Of a stretch of 64,000 nucleotides of DNA, positions 1 to 11,729 are shown in pieces. The number at the start of each line of letters is the position of its first letter. The first letter of the stretch is position 1. A program made the position numbers and the translations under genes. The notes below the pieces were generated by a model. That model was not told the DNA's origin. It searched no databases and was given only the letters and a program-made list of their open reading frames with translations. The DNA comes from Branchiostoma floridae. Its lineage: Eukaryota > Chordata > Leptocardii > Amphioxiformes > Branchiostomatidae. Where the stretch lies: assembly GCF_000003815.2 (NCBI RefSeq), contig NC_049995.1, positions 5,675,183 to 5,739,182 of the forward strand, written 5' to 3'.

Positions 1-1292
1 CCATATAACTATAATAGCCAGCCTGTGGTATTTGTTACAATCACGTCTTGTATATTTTTAGATCAATATATCTTCCAATATGCCAAACTTGTTACTATTC
101 TTAGCACACTACATGTGCACATGTGTAACCATGTTTAGTCACCTTTATGACAGAGGTATTTTTAAAGTATTTGATTTTCCCATTGTAAAAATTCCTTTGG
201 AGTCCTCAATATGAGCAGGTAAGGCCAAAAGGGCAGTTTTGCTTGAGTAAATCATTGACTTTCAGTGTTATTTAATCTTTTAAAAAATAAAATTCTATAG
301 AAATTCACACTTTTCTCAGGGGAATTCTGATTGGTTGGTTGGCTTTGCACTGTAGCTGTCCAATCGTAGGCATCGTAGGCTTTTAGCTAGGATTTTAAGA
401 TAGGGAGTCCAAACTTATTGGTGAGTCGCGGTAAATTTACAGACTATTGTAGGGGGGGTCTGGGGGCATCGACCTTCCATGGTACAGAGTTTTTCATGAT
501 TTTAAGTTAAAACAGTGCATTCTAAGGTATCCCAAGAGGCAAAAATATCTGTTACAGATGTCACAGTAGAAGACTGTGACCACAGATGACCTGGTGGCAT
601 CCCTGGTCAATCAGAATTTCATGCTCGTCAGAGGATTTTCTCCCCAGTATAGGGCATCCAGGGGCATCAAATTTCTTGTTATTCTAAGAAAAGTGCGTCC
701 AGATGACGCGTTGACGCATGCCTGGCTAAAAGCCTGTTATATATATATAATAGTGGATTCTATCTGAAACGTCTGACTGTTTCCAAAATCATATCCAGTT
801 TCTTGAGTAACTGCTGTTTGGCGTGACTTGGATGTCTTTTTCATATGGTCGACCGACAACTTTCATATGGTCGACTATATTACTACAAAATAGAAAATAC
901 AAACTAAAGAAATCTTTTAAAAAATTCTATTAGCTAAACAATACGATATTTTCAAATTCCCTCCCAAATATTAAGTGCATGTATTGTTGAGATACATTGT
1001 ATACACATGCACACGATTTAAGCAACAAGTCTCTAAAACAATTGTCAGGAACAAAATAATCATATTTTGTACTTCTTCTAACTCTATTAAGAAGTCAGTG
1101 CTGTCCTGAATGTGACTGAGTCTGTATCCCCCCTCATCATGGTTCCTGACTGGAGTAGATTTTCTGTTTGACACGGCCGCCTTAATCCAACTAGTGTTGT
1201 TGTATGTCAGACTGTACTATTTGTGGTGATGCCAGTGTTGTTTCAGAACATGTGTCCCTGTCATATTATTGACAAGGATGGCATGTGACTCA
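1..1292. other. Non-coding, no gene recognised
   Basis: AT-rich sequence. GTAGGGGGGGTCTGGGGGCA near 447 resembles the G-run words often seen in old marine-invertebrate DNA transposons, but no ends were found. TCATATGGTCGAC occurs twice (about 841 and 863). Confidence 0.5.
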
Positions 1293-1672
1293 CAGGGATT
1301 GAAATACTTTTTTTTTGCTACATGCAAAATTGCAAGTTGGCAAAAATTTTACGTGCAATTTGAAAAATTTACATGCAAAATACAACTAGGTGGCGATGTC
1401 GACGAGTATCACTAGCTTGAATCGGTGAATTTTGATTACATCTAGTAAAGCTACCGGAGAAAGTTTAATACTGGCAAAAACAAGAAAGGATTAAGACACA
1501 CGTCCATTTGTCTTTTTGTCTAAGAGTAGGGGGTCTAATTCCTCAGTATTTTTCCAATAGGCCAGGTATTTTCAACATGCAAGATTGCAAGTTCAGAATA
1601 ATTTTACATGCAAATCTCAAAAAATATGTGCAAATTGCAAGTTAAGTAATACTATGTGTATTTCGAACCCTG
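1293..1672. mobile_element. CAGGG-TIR MITE with TGCAAATTGCAAGTT motifs
   Basis: The ends CAGGGATTGAAATAC and, inverted, CAGGGTTCGAAATAC resemble the 3439 family. Subterminal repeats here are different: ATGCAAAATTGCAAGTT-like words occur near both ends. Flanking five bases (ACTCA and GACTT) do not match, so this copy is older or one edge has been lost. Confidence 0.6.
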
Positions 1673-1793
1673 GACTTGATTTACATGTGTAAGTTTCCTT
1701 AGTGGGGACTTTGTAAATGTTTTGGACAGCATTCACGATCATTTATCAGTGATTGAAAAATCTTCATGAAATGTATAAAGTTGTGTTTTTGAT

Positions 1794-1870
1794 GAATGAA
1801 TGAAGACCTTTATTGCACATTTTTGCCACACCGGGCTAACTACAGGTCATAACAAGACATGTTGAAAAGA
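1794..1870 (-). mobile_element. CR1-like LINE 3' tail
   Basis: On the minus strand the sequence ends GTGCAATAAAGGTCTTCATT followed by CATTCATC, the ATAAA plus short-tandem tail usual for CR1-type LINEs. CCGGTGTGGCAAAAATG lies upstream on that strand. No coding part is present. Confidence 0.5.
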
Positions 1871-2675
1871 TACAGTTCACAGATGCAAAATTAGACTATT
1901 GCTGGATAAATTCAACTTCTCCTCGCTTTTTTGTTATAGCTTAAAATGTGAGATTAATCAAAAAGTAACAACATTGGCTCCTAAACAATGAGTGAGATCA
2001 CTGAGATGAAAACTTTTAATTTTTAAGCTAAAGACAGCCGTGTGAAAACAGGAGATATACAATGTAATGGAATGCAAAACCCAGTGTATCTATTGATAAA
2101 GAGAGTCAAACAAGAAGATTAGCTATCATTTTATGGCCTTTTATAGACTCCCCCCACGTAGCACTGTACCCACGTGTTGTCTGTCTCTCCAGTCATAAGA
2201 CGTAGGGACAACACAAACTATGTGATAAACATGTTTGTACTATGTTTGTACCTGACAAGATGAAGATAAATGCGTTTCGAAGACGGTGGAATTACCCGAT
2301 CAAATCAACTTTTCAGGTCACAGCTTCATAGTGTAGATCTTTTTTAAACACCGGTAACAATGTAAGTGCCACTCCGCCTACCTCATACCTGTAAAACGCG
2401 GCTACTGTGGAATTCCGCCACGATTTACAACGCTAAGCGCACAAACTTTGCTCGCGATAGCACGTGCATTTCCGCTTAGAAGGATTGGCGTGGTATCTGG
2501 CTACGTGAACTCGGGGCAGTTTTGTTTGTGCCCGGACTTAGCGTATGTTGTTTAGGAGAACAGAGGTCAAAGTTGTTCAGATACATGAACAATTGTGTTT
2601 AACTACTAAAGTGGTGCAATTGTGTAGCTTGCAGTTAACATTTCGCTGAAAATTTAGTCAGAAACTGAGTGAGAC

Positions 2676-2783
2676 AGAGAGTGAGTGAGTGAGTGAGTGA
2701 GTGAGTGAGTGAGTGAGTGACAATTAAGCAATAGGGTGGATGACTGGGTGAGTGAGTGAGTGAGCATGAGAGAGAGAGAGAGT
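2676..2783. repeat. (GAGT)n and GA microsatellite
   Basis: About eleven GAGT units at 2676-2721, a 28-base interruption, then GAGT and GA runs to 2783. The minus-strand ORF rich in Ser-Leu-Thr-His is a translation of this repeat. Confidence 0.95.
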
Positions 2784-3438
2784 GACAATCCATCCAACAA
2801 TATATGTCCAGAAAAAACAGCAATTTACGCCAAGATTTAAAAAATAGCCAATGTTTTAAGCCCATCAAGCCAAATTTGTGCTACTTTTAATCTAAATTAA
2901 CCTTGCAAAATACGACATTTTTTATTTAACTACCACTTGAAGAAAGCCATTCCTCTTAATTTGCTAACAAATCGGCATCACATTTATCATGAAAGTCAAC
3001 GTCATTGAGCGGTAATGCCTCTTGATTGAGATAATTACAGCAGTCATTATCGTAATAAGTATAATCAGTATATACGTACATGTAACCTGTATCGATCTCA
3101 GGTTATAGGTTATCACAGTATTCGCACCTGGACAAACATCAAACTTAGCCGTCATCATTCCCACAAGAAATAAATTGTTCCTACGTAGAGATCCCCGGCC
3201 CTGGAACACTAGGAAACTGATTTCAGAGTTGCTACCAAAATCTTGATGGTTTTGGACTAGCTGAAACAGGATTTAGAGTTCACTGATTCGATTCCTAGTG
3301 AGACATTGTGTCCTTGGGATTCAAGGCACTCTCTACAACTTTCCACACTCCACCCATGTGTAAAAATGGATTCCTCAGACTTTGGTTGGGGATGTTAAAG
3401 GTGGTGGAAGGAGAGGGATAGGCTCGACTTTCCAATAC

Positions 3439-3784
3439 CAGGGCTCGAAATACTTTTTTCTGCATACCTGCACCTGCACCAGACAAATTTTACTTGCACC
3501 ACTCAGGAAGTAGGAAGTATGGATCATACTAAAATTACGAAGTATGGATCAGACTAAAATTGTTCAGGAACCATTGCTATTCTTTCTTTTATACTCAATC
3601 GGTGAAAGCAGTCAATGCAGCTAATAACAAATGAATCCATATACACCTACATTATAGGACATTTGTGTATAAAACCCAGTACATGGAGCAGTGCAGGTTA
3701 GGTGCAGGTAGACACCAGAAATACCTGCACAGCTCCAATTTTACCTGCACAAACATGCATATGCAGGTGGTATTTCGAGCCCTG
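3439..3784. mobile_element. CAGGG-TIR hAT-like MITE (346 bp)
   Basis: Termini are CAGGGCTCGAAATAC and its inverse GTATTTCGAGCCCTG. The 5-bp flank AATAC is duplicated exactly (3434-3438, 3785-3789). Subterminal ACCTGCAC motifs occur at both ends. The body is inverted relative to the copies at 11546 and 35030. TGGATCATACTAAAATT or a close variant occurs twice in this copy. Non-coding. Confidence 0.88.
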
Positions 3785-4230
3785 AATACCTTACCCTAGA
3801 CACAGTAGATAACAACCCACTGCCCATATTGCCCCAAAAAGTCTATAAAACCTTCACCTTCTTCTCTTTTTAATGAAGTCTTAAGAAAAACAAATTAATC
3901 TTGCAGTTATTGTAGTGTAATACAAACCTTTAACCCGTAAATATTTGTAATACTTTTAATTTGGAAAGTCAGTTTGATAAATTTTTGGGGCACCATTTTG
4001 AAAGTCCAAAACTCAGAACTTGCTGTAAATGTTACTAGTACTGAAAAGTATTTTTACTACAAATAGAAGACGTTGTAATGGTAGACAAGGTTACTGTGTT
4101 AAGTACAATAAAAACTGGAGGGTTACTTTTTTTACATGTTACATGTAGCTCCATTGTATGTACAAATATTCTAAGACCAGTTTTAGCGTTATTTTAGCAT
4201 GAAAGTTCATCTGTGTTGGTAAATGACATT

Positions 4231-4296
4231 GTGGAAAAGACTAAACTTTACGTAACCAACACAGGTGTTGGTTACGTAAAGTTTAGTCTTTTCCAC
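4231..4296. repeat. Perfect 32-bp inverted repeat with a 2-nt centre
   Basis: The left arm 4231-4262 (GTGGAAAAGACTAAACTTTA, then CGTAACCAACAC) is matched base for base by the right arm 4265-4296, separated only by AG. The imperfect word CTGTGTTGGTAA just upstream (4211) and a repeated CCAGTTTTAG flank suggest a local template-switch or foldback origin. A 2-nt loop makes a microRNA precursor unlikely. Confidence 0.85.
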
Positions 4297-4404
4297 CAGT
4301 TTTAGCATATCTTTAACTACTGTACTATTTTCAGACAACAAGTATGTATTTTCACTTCCTGCAATTATAGAATTCTTCATTTATTATTGGCTTTATTTTT
4401 CTTT

Positions 4405-4505
4405 GTTGACCAATGCTTGATGCCATGACTGTAAAAAGTAAAAAATGTAACAAAATGTCGCTCAATGGAAAAATCTTGCCCGATCGATCGGGAAAGTGGG
4501 GTATG
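4405..4505. mobile_element. Truncated inverted relative of the 7572 MITE
   Basis: Read on the minus strand, this stretch resembles 7640-7740: CCCGATCGATCGGGCAAG, AGATTTTTCC, an ACTTTTTACAGTCATG-like block and CATCAAGCA-like sequence, in the same order. No CAGGG end is visible, so it is an old fragment. Confidence 0.6.
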
Positions 4506-4784
4506 ACATACGCTTGCCCAATCAGCACTTTCAGATAATTCCTTCCGACCAACCCTTGTTTTTCAGGACTGAAAGAGTAATTTTTTTATTACTTGGCCTA
4601 ACATGCTTCTTTCATTCCTGTTATCAATACAATGAATGCCGCATCTTTAAATAGCTTGGACGTGCCATCAAATGATACGCCAACTGTCGTGCTTAATTCA
4701 CCGTAATGTGTTGTTTTCTGGATCTCGCTAATCATCACCGCGTGAAACATCGAATCACGGCACGTTTCTGAAGTGAAGGGATTA

Positions 4785-4985
4785 CTGTAAATGCAGAAAC
4801 TTTTGCGGCGGTTTAATGTTCGCGGTTTTCGTGGTGGCTGTTTCACTGCAAACTTGAAACCACCGCAAACATTTTTCCATGGCAGTCAGAGACTACAGTG
4901 CATGGTGCTACCGCGAACCACTGCAAAAAGTCCCTTTTCCCGCTACCGCGAAATTAAATCCCCGCGAACATAAATGCATTTACAG
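4785..4985. mobile_element. CTGTAAATGC-TIR MITE, TA target, copy 1
   Basis: A 201-bp element between TA dinucleotides with termini CTGTAAATGC and GCATTTACAG. Subterminal GCGGTT/CGCGAA words occur on both sides (GGCGGTTTAATGTTCGCGG, CTACCGCGAAATTAAATC). Same type and length as 20853-21056. The 60-codon frame over it is incidental. Confidence 0.78.
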
Positions 4986-4999
4986 TATTGTCAACATAA

Positions 5000-7100
5000 A
5001 TCATACAAGTTAAAAGGTGACTGAGGAGTTTTTTCCTTGATCCCACACTGACATCCAAGCCTGTTCATATTTGACATCGCGGTCATTTCGCCCTGTTCAA
5101 ATTTGCCGTCAGCGCCGTTTGTTGGACGTGAGCTTATCGGCCAATTGGGTGTGTGATGAGGAGTTATTCGGTGTGTGTTCTGTGATTGTGCTCCCGGTGG
5201 TGATAGATTGGGTACGTGCAGGGGAGGTGTGATATAAAGATGAGAGGGTGGTGACCTTTGGTCGTACGTACGGGCGCTGACCGCCTTGGCCGTGTTGGTA
5301 TTTGCATACTTGTACCTGGTAAACTAACTCACCTTGTGAATTTCCAATTTGCAAGAATCTGAGGTCTAAATACCTAATAACGCATTTCAAACTAGAAAGA
5401 CCACATTTTCGAAGAAAATACAGGATGTTTCCAAAGATTAGAATCAAAGAAATATGTCAAGTCAGTTCAGTTCAGTTCATCCATCCGGTGACACTATGAG
5501 GTTGACACTAATATGTCAATCATGCCTGGTTCGCATGATTGAAAGCATTGTATAATTTATTATATATTTTTATAATTCAAGGGAAAAAAATCAGGTGCCA
5601 GGCCATTCTGAGTTTTCATTGGCTAAAGTTGGAAGAATGTGGCAGGTAGGCCAGCAAAACAATGTAGATCTGCCAAATTTCGAGTACCTTACCTGGTTGA
5701 CCTACTCAATGACAAACGTAAGTGCCCCAATAAACATTTAGATGTGTACCTACATATACCTATGAATAGACACCTACAAAATGTATGTTTGCCACTAAGA
5801 ATCATAAAATTATCGTACTGCATTTGTCTTCCAGTGAAGGTTGCTACTGTGTGTTGTGACTTATAAAGACGTAATAAAAGCATTCATTCATGGTGTAACA
5901 CACCAGGTTTATACAGAAGAATACAGGCTGCATATCCAGACAGATTTATTGGATACCTGAAGGTCCCCTACTCTTTTCAATTAATTTTAGAACCTTTGAA
6001 CTAACTTCCTGTCAATGCCCCAACATGCTTTGCATGTGGAAACCACTGCCATTGAATTACGTAAACAAGGAAACATACAAACATACCCACCACAAACTGA
6101 AAACAAAATTCCCCATAGTTTGTTACAAAGTTTAGGTAATGACAGATATTTCAGCTGCAATATACCAACAGCCACTAGGAGTCTCTCATGCACCAAAGGT
6201 CATTATTTGTGTTGCATTTCCAGTTGAAGGGACCACAAGAATGTTCAAACAGTGTGTGAGACAGAGCCGCTCTGTGCTCTCACAGGAGAAAGTTTCCGTC
6301 TTCGTGTTCTCAAAACCTCGGTATGTTGTCCCCACACCCCGGGGTAAACAGTTCCGCTCTCCGACCACAGAGCAAATTTGTCCTTCGGAACGGCGCAGGT
6401 AGCGCCCGTCTTTGTTTGGGAAACTTTCCGCTTGTTCTCGGTACTTTGCAGCTGTCTTGGGTGGCCGACAAGTACTAGTGCAGTTGCTCTGGTACATATC
6501 AAACAAATCTGGAAATGAAGACAAATTTCTTGTTTAATGACAATGATCTTTAATTGCATATTCTTGCCCAACATAAGCTAAATGCATTGAGTTAGATACA
6601 TTGTAACTAAAGTAAAGGTGTAAAGAGGTTACGTTTTATATCATCTAAAATCTACAGCCTCTTTTCTCTTTTTAAAACTTGTGTAAACAAATTTACAGAG
6701 CTTTTCCAGTACGTTATACTTTTTTGTCGACATACATGTAACGTAGGGGAACATTTCGCCCCTGTTTAAGTATGCATATTTGTGGTCTAGTTGTAGTGTA
6801 CATGTTTAATTGTTATGAAGACAATCACTTAAGAAATGTTTTAAGACTTTGTTAATCACAATGTGTTTACCACTATGTCTGGAACGTTTGGTCAGTGGAA
6901 CACATATTGACTAGAAGAAATGGTTTGGTGGATATCATAGTTAACAGGTGGTGGGGAGGGGGGCAGTCAGCAACCTGATTTGGTGTGGCACAACACATTA
7001 TATCTATCGCATTCTTAAATCCATCAACTTCTTAAACTCTCTTTTCTTCTTAGACCCTTTGCTCTATTTCTTGAGTCTTCATTTCAGGCTAATTGTGATT
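5000..7100. other. Non-coding or unrecognised
   Basis: Several short ORFs occur on both strands (up to 112 codons at 5109-5447 and 6186-6524, minus), none with a recognisable motif. A GC-richer patch lies at 6260-6480. GTAATAAAAGCATTCATTCA at about 5870 may be another LINE tail on the + strand. Confidence 0.4.
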
Positions 7101-7114
7101 ATATATATCTAAGA

Positions 7115-7489
7115 TTAAGAAGCTAGACAGTCCACTAAAATAGAATGATTTAACCAGAAAGCATTAAGACCCCAAGGACATTTTACTGAATATGATAAAA
7201 GGGCGCTTTGCTCCAAATCAAATGGCAAAGATGAACAGGATTTATCAAAGGTTTGCGCTAATAGCTTAATTGGTCGTCCTTTTGTACCTGTAGACTGCAA
7301 TGTCCTTGAGGGCGTCACAGGTGTCACTGAATTTGGCGCAAGTCTTAAGCCCCCCTTTGTCGTTGGTTCATCCTCAATCCATCTTTTAAAGTACTCAGGT
7401 GGAAGTCTTAACACTAGGGTCATCGGATCAAGCTTTGTGTCAATCAATTGATTTCTGACATACTTTTGAAGTAGAACAGTGTCTACCAA
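7115..7489 (-). CDS. Unrecognised minus-strand ORF (124 codons)
   Basis: This is one of the longest ORFs not explained by repeats. It reads TKLDPMTLVLRLPPEYFKRW, IEDEPTTKGGLRLAP and later TKGRPIKLLAQTFDKSCSSL. Composition is balanced and protein-like, and a TAG or TAA-type stop follows DCLAS. No membrane segment, signal peptide or known motif is seen. It could be an exon or a piece of a mobile element protein. No partner exons were identified. Confidence 0.3.
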   Translation of the reverse strand: MVDTVLLQKYVRNQLIDTKLDPMTLVLRLPPEYFKRWIEDEPTTKGGLRLAPNSVTPVTPSRTLQSTGTKGRPIKLLAQTFDKSCSSLPFDLEQSALLSYSVKCPWGLNAFWLNHSILVDCLAS

Positions 7490-7571
7490 GTAGAGTGGAA
7501 TTCATTGTCATTTATTTATACTGTAAACTTTAAGGCAAATTGAATATTGCAATAATTGTTATTACTAACAG

Positions 7572-7891
7572 CAGGGATAAACACGTCCACTAGCCCTATT
7601 GTCCAGGGCAAGTGAAAGTGCTGTTCGGGCAAGTGCATGACCTACTCCACTTGCCCGATCGGGCAAGTAAGATTTTCCCTAATTGAGTGCAATTTTGATA
7701 TACTTTTTACAGTCATGACATCAAGCAATCTTCAACAGGGAATTACATTCAATTTGCTGGAAGAGAAAATGCATACACTAGTAACAGTGACATTTGAATT
7801 TTGGGCAAGTGAAAAATTGGTTCGGGCAAGTAAATTTTTTATGTGCTTGCCCGACAGGACAAGTGAATTTTAGAAAACTTGTCTAACCCTG
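7572..7891. mobile_element. CAGGG-TIR MITE with GGGCAAGT subterminal motifs
   Basis: The ends are CAGGGATAAACACGT and, inverted, CAGGGTTAGACAAGTT. The flank AACAG is duplicated exactly (7567-7571, 7892-7896), again 5 bp. Near both ends the motif GGGCAAGTG, or its complement CACTTGCCC, is repeated many times, including CCACTTGCCCGATCGGGCAA. The terminal rule matches the 3439 family but the subterminal motif differs. Non-coding. Confidence 0.8.
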
Positions 7892-8149
7892 AACAGCTAC
7901 ATATGCAAACTTCAAGGTACATGTAGGGTGTGGCAAGTATTCAGTGTAAAATATAACTTTGTGTTCCCGCAAAGCTGGTGCCACGTGCCTTCAAGCCATC
8001 TATTTATCGCAGCTATGTACAAAATGTAGATGGTACATTGTCTATATCTCAGTGTACATCTCCCTACTAGTAAGTTGGTATGACTTAAACGCGTGGAACA
8101 AGGATGCTATACCTGTCAATGGGACTGAATTTGATACGACCTATGACCT

Positions 8150-8325
8150 ACTGATTCTGGCATTGTGGTGGCAAGTTGGTCTTGGTGGTTAAGGTTCTGG
8201 ATTCCATTATAGTAGGCCCCACTGTTGTGCCCTAAATGGAGAATGCACTTTATACACCAGTCTATTCCCTGAGCTTTTGGTAGGGACGTGTCTTTGAATG
8301 GGACGTTAAGCCGGAAATGAAACAT
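8150..8325 (+). mobile_element. Possible degenerate SINE
   Basis: TGGTGGCAAGTTGGTCTTGG and GGTTCTGGATTCC resemble the A and B boxes, and TAGGGACGTGTCTTTGAATG then GGACGTTAAGCCGG resembles the body of the SINE. Similarity is low, and the call rests on the order of these words. Confidence 0.4.
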
Positions 8326-8349
8326 TGACTTACATGTACAAGGGTGATT

Positions 8350-10011
8350 GGTAAATACAAAATGAAGATCGACATTGCCCTGTCAACTTTCAATCATCTT
8401 CTAGCTCACAAAAAGATTTCAGTCGTAACCAGTAGAACATTTATACAATGTGTTGCTCTATATTTCAAGCTCTTGTACTATGGCTTGTACCTTTCCAACA
8501 GTGATGACAATAGGTGTGAACGCAGCTGTAACAGTGTAAGGCAAGGGCACCCCTTCAGTTACCGTACACAATGTGTGGACACACACAGACATGCTCGACT
8601 AGAGGGCCATGACCCACAGTAACCCCCCTCTCACCATTGTTAGTGAGCAGACCCACCCTGTGATGTCACAGACATTAGGGACCGTCCAGTACACATCCAG
8701 AGTAAACTTTAAGTTCAAGCATTGAAAACTACATTTACATATAATCTAAAAGGATAGTATTTAATCCCTTGATTTTGTATAGAATACAAGATTCAATTTT
8801 GGTATTCCGTCTATAGTAACCACCTGTCCGCGTAGTAAGGCCAGAATTTCTGAGTGGTCGTCTTGGGCATTTTTGACGTCTACCGGATACAAGTCCTTTT
8901 CATCGTCTTATTTTAGTGGGTGATTCTTGGCTGGTCTCCAAAGGAAAGAATGTATGTTTGATCTCCGTCGGAGTGGCCAGGTAATTGGTTTTTGACAAAT
9001 AAGGGACATGCTACATTAAGAAAAAGAAAATATTTGTAACAGTAGATGTTGGTTTTTCACGGGCAATTTCCCCTGGTTGCATTGACTCTCAACACCGAAA
9101 GAGCTAGGGCAGTGACAAATTAGCAGCCTACTTCGTTTTCTTACTGTCAGTTGCCGTACATCAATTCTAGACCTTAAGACAGGAAGGCAAAGACCTTATT
9201 AGATGTTGTGTGTTGGGTTAAGGTGTGGTGAAGTTGTCTTACAGTGGAAGGCTTGTTGTAGGAGGTGGGAGGACAAATTGTTGCGTGACAGAAAGAGCTG
9301 TTACACAGAATAAGTCTAGTGCAAACTGGATTACATGTTAATTGGATGTTACACGTGTTTATTGGTGTTTTCGTCTCTTATCAAGTTGTCAAGCGAGGGC
9401 ACTGCTTTTTCAGGAGAGGATATGATGGCATTAAGTACTTTGTAGATACCATATTTTCTTATTAAAGTACACCCCCAATTAAAATGTACACCCCTGATTT
9501 GGGGCAAGTCTACACACATGTAAGACCGCACGTCAGTTTGATCGCAAGGGAAAATTGGCACAAATTGTCAAAGTCGGTGAAATTTCCTTAGTGCAAGTTG
9601 GTCTTACTAGTGCAATGAAATACCCGTTTATTATATGTACATCGTACTACATGTATGCCCAGTGTTCTCGCCAGTCTGAAATTTTTTTTTACATCCCTTG
9701 TATTTTGAATGGAAATCCTGTTGAAGGTGCGACGATCCTAGGGGGGTCCAGGGGCATGCTCCCCGAAAAAAATTTGAAATCTAGACCTTCTGAAATGCTA
9801 TTTCCTTTATTTTCAGGGGCAAATTTTGCTGGTAGACTCAGCCTGGTTCAATTGATATTTCAATTGTATACGTTTTGTGTATGCGGATTTTTGTCCATCA
9901 CAGAGGACGGAATGGGCAAAATTTTTGTCCGAGCCCAGCTGCAAAATTCCATCAAAGGATGGAAGGACAGATGCTGGCTAAAATGCTGATAAATACTCTG
10001 CAACAGTTATA
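8350..10011. other. Non-coding or unrecognised
   Basis: A + ORF at 9555-9989 contains GGGGGGTCCAGGGGCATGCT, a G-run word typical of DNA-transposon debris. CAGTGTTCTC at 9659 and CAGAGTATTT in inverse at about 9999 could be ends of a hAT-like element, but the flanks do not match, so no element is called. Confidence 0.4.
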
Positions 10012-10496
10012 GGTCTCATTGATGTATTACTCCGCGAGTGGGTACCCTAAAAGAGATCCGAGCCAAAAATGAACGGCTGCACGGACGCATGTTTTTAGCG
10101 GTGAGAAATTCCCTTTTAGCCAGCGGAACTGATCTCAAAAGTTAGATTGGTGAAAGCTTATTTGTAACTGAAGAAATTAGCAGGTAAAGTTTTGCAGCCG
10201 CGCGCTAGGTCGGAGGTACACAGTCGTGGGTTCTGAGTGGTGCGGTTGTACAATAGCAGCGAAAAAGTGCCTTTTGTGGGGATTGATTAATCGTAGTTTG
10301 TAATTGCTATAAAAAAAGTTCCTACGTATAGTTTACATTGGCAATTTTTTCCCACGATATACATGTAGGGTAAATGTGCTCGACATAGAATGAAAAATCT
10401 GCTGAAATTTCACGTAGCTTCATTATGAACGCGCCCATTTAAACCACGAATTAATACATAGAAGTCTATGGGAAGAAGAAACTCATCAATGAGACC
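10012..10496. mobile_element. GGTCTC-TIR MITE, copy 1 (485 bp)
   Basis: The termini are GGTCTCATTGATG and, inverted, CATCAATGAGACC. The body is shared along its length with 15073-15554, including GAGTGGGTACCCTAAAAGAG and GCAGCCGCGCGCTAGG. The right flank begins TTAA and the left ends TATA, so a TTAA target, as for piggyBac or Kolobok, is possible but not exact here. No transposase frame. Confidence 0.82.
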
Positions 10497-11545
10497 TTAA
10501 AATTTCAACCACAACTTCAGTGTTAGAATACCACAGTTGCTTCCTTTCCCCTCTACTCCAGAGGTAATACGATTCTACAGTTGATATATATAAAAATACG
10601 AATCAGTCTTGCATAATATGATATAATTGAAGTTACCAGCATTGAACAATTACTTCCGTCCTAGTTGATACACTGTATATAGGTTTATAGACAATCATGT
10701 ACATTCTATTCAAACCATAACTGTCAAAAAGTAATGCCCGTAAAGCCTGCTAACTGCTATGTTAAACCTCTATTATCTAATTTGTTGGATTATACCATTG
10801 TCAGAATCCCTCGGGGGGTATCACATTCCATGCTCTTCCAGTCAAGTCTTTATTATGTAGAGTGGCTTTTGAGTCCTGTGCTTATGACGGACATTTGATC
10901 GTAGGAATTTGTGGAATCAATTATTATTTGGCATTGTGTATGAATCCTGGTATGATATACTTCTTAAGGAACAAAAATTGTCTTAAAGGAGGTGATATGC
11001 AATTCCTTTAGAAGCACCGTTCATTGTTGTTTAAGAAAAGGGTTTTTGCTTCTTGTCAAAATGCTTGCTTGCATAATTGTTATCAGATCAGTCTAGGTGT
11101 TTCTAATTAGGCGACGACGAGTAAGTTTTATGGATGACATCCTCTGCAGACTCTAAATGTATTGTGTGTGCAGGGAAAATAAAGTTAAGCTTAATCATAA
11201 GTTAATAACAACTTGAAGATGCCTTACAAATTTATATGTTAGATTGATAAACTGATTGAATTGTACAATGTTGACTACACATTCATACAACTGTTCAAAA
11301 TATTAAACTGTTAGAGTATGAAATACAGGAATTCTGTTTTTAATTTCACCATCTTGAAATGTCAGTTTAAAAAGTTTTATACCCTTTGCCAGCGAGCAAC
11401 CAGAAAAATTTATGGTCGACAGGTTTTTCATATTGTTGGTTGGGAAACTGTTTAACAGTGGGTTCAAGTGCCACCAACTGACTAGTCTATAACTAGTCTA
11501 GTTTGTTGTATTGATGAGCTCGTGGCCCGGATTCAACTCTACTTG

Positions 11546-11700
11546 CAGGGCTCGAAATACCACCTGCATATGCAGGTTAGTGCAGGTAAAATTGGAGCTG
11601 TGCAGGTATTTCTGGTGTCTACCTGCACCTTACCTGCACTGGTCCATGTACTGGGTTTTGTACATCAATGTCATATGATGTAGGTTTATGTAATGGATTG
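11546..11700. mobile_element. Left part of CAGGG-TIR hAT-like MITE (split)
   Basis: It starts CAGGGCTCGAAATACCACC and is rich in the subterminal motif TGCAGGT/ACCTGCA. The 2.1-kb element interrupts it, and the right part continues at 13805-13997. The flanking 5 bases ACTTG (11541-11545) recur directly after the right end (13998-14002), confirming that both halves belong to one insertion with a 5-bp target duplication. Confidence 0.85.
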
Positions 11701-11729
11701 TTACCTGCATGTATGCAGGTATGGTTTTG

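Noticed and set aside
2676-2783. CRISPR-like regular repeats
   Set aside because: Four-base tandem units with no spacers in a eukaryotic context; a microsatellite.
4231-4296. microRNA precursor
   Set aside because: A 32-bp perfect stem with a 2-nt loop lacks the loop and mismatches of a precursor.
5109-5447. 112-codon minus ORF as a gene
   Set aside because: Thr/Ser/Gln-rich, no motif, no splice framework, and alternative frames are equally open.
9659-9999. hAT-like element with CAGTGTT/CAGAGTA ends
   Set aside because: Terminal similarity is short and flanking bases do not match, so the edges cannot be defended.
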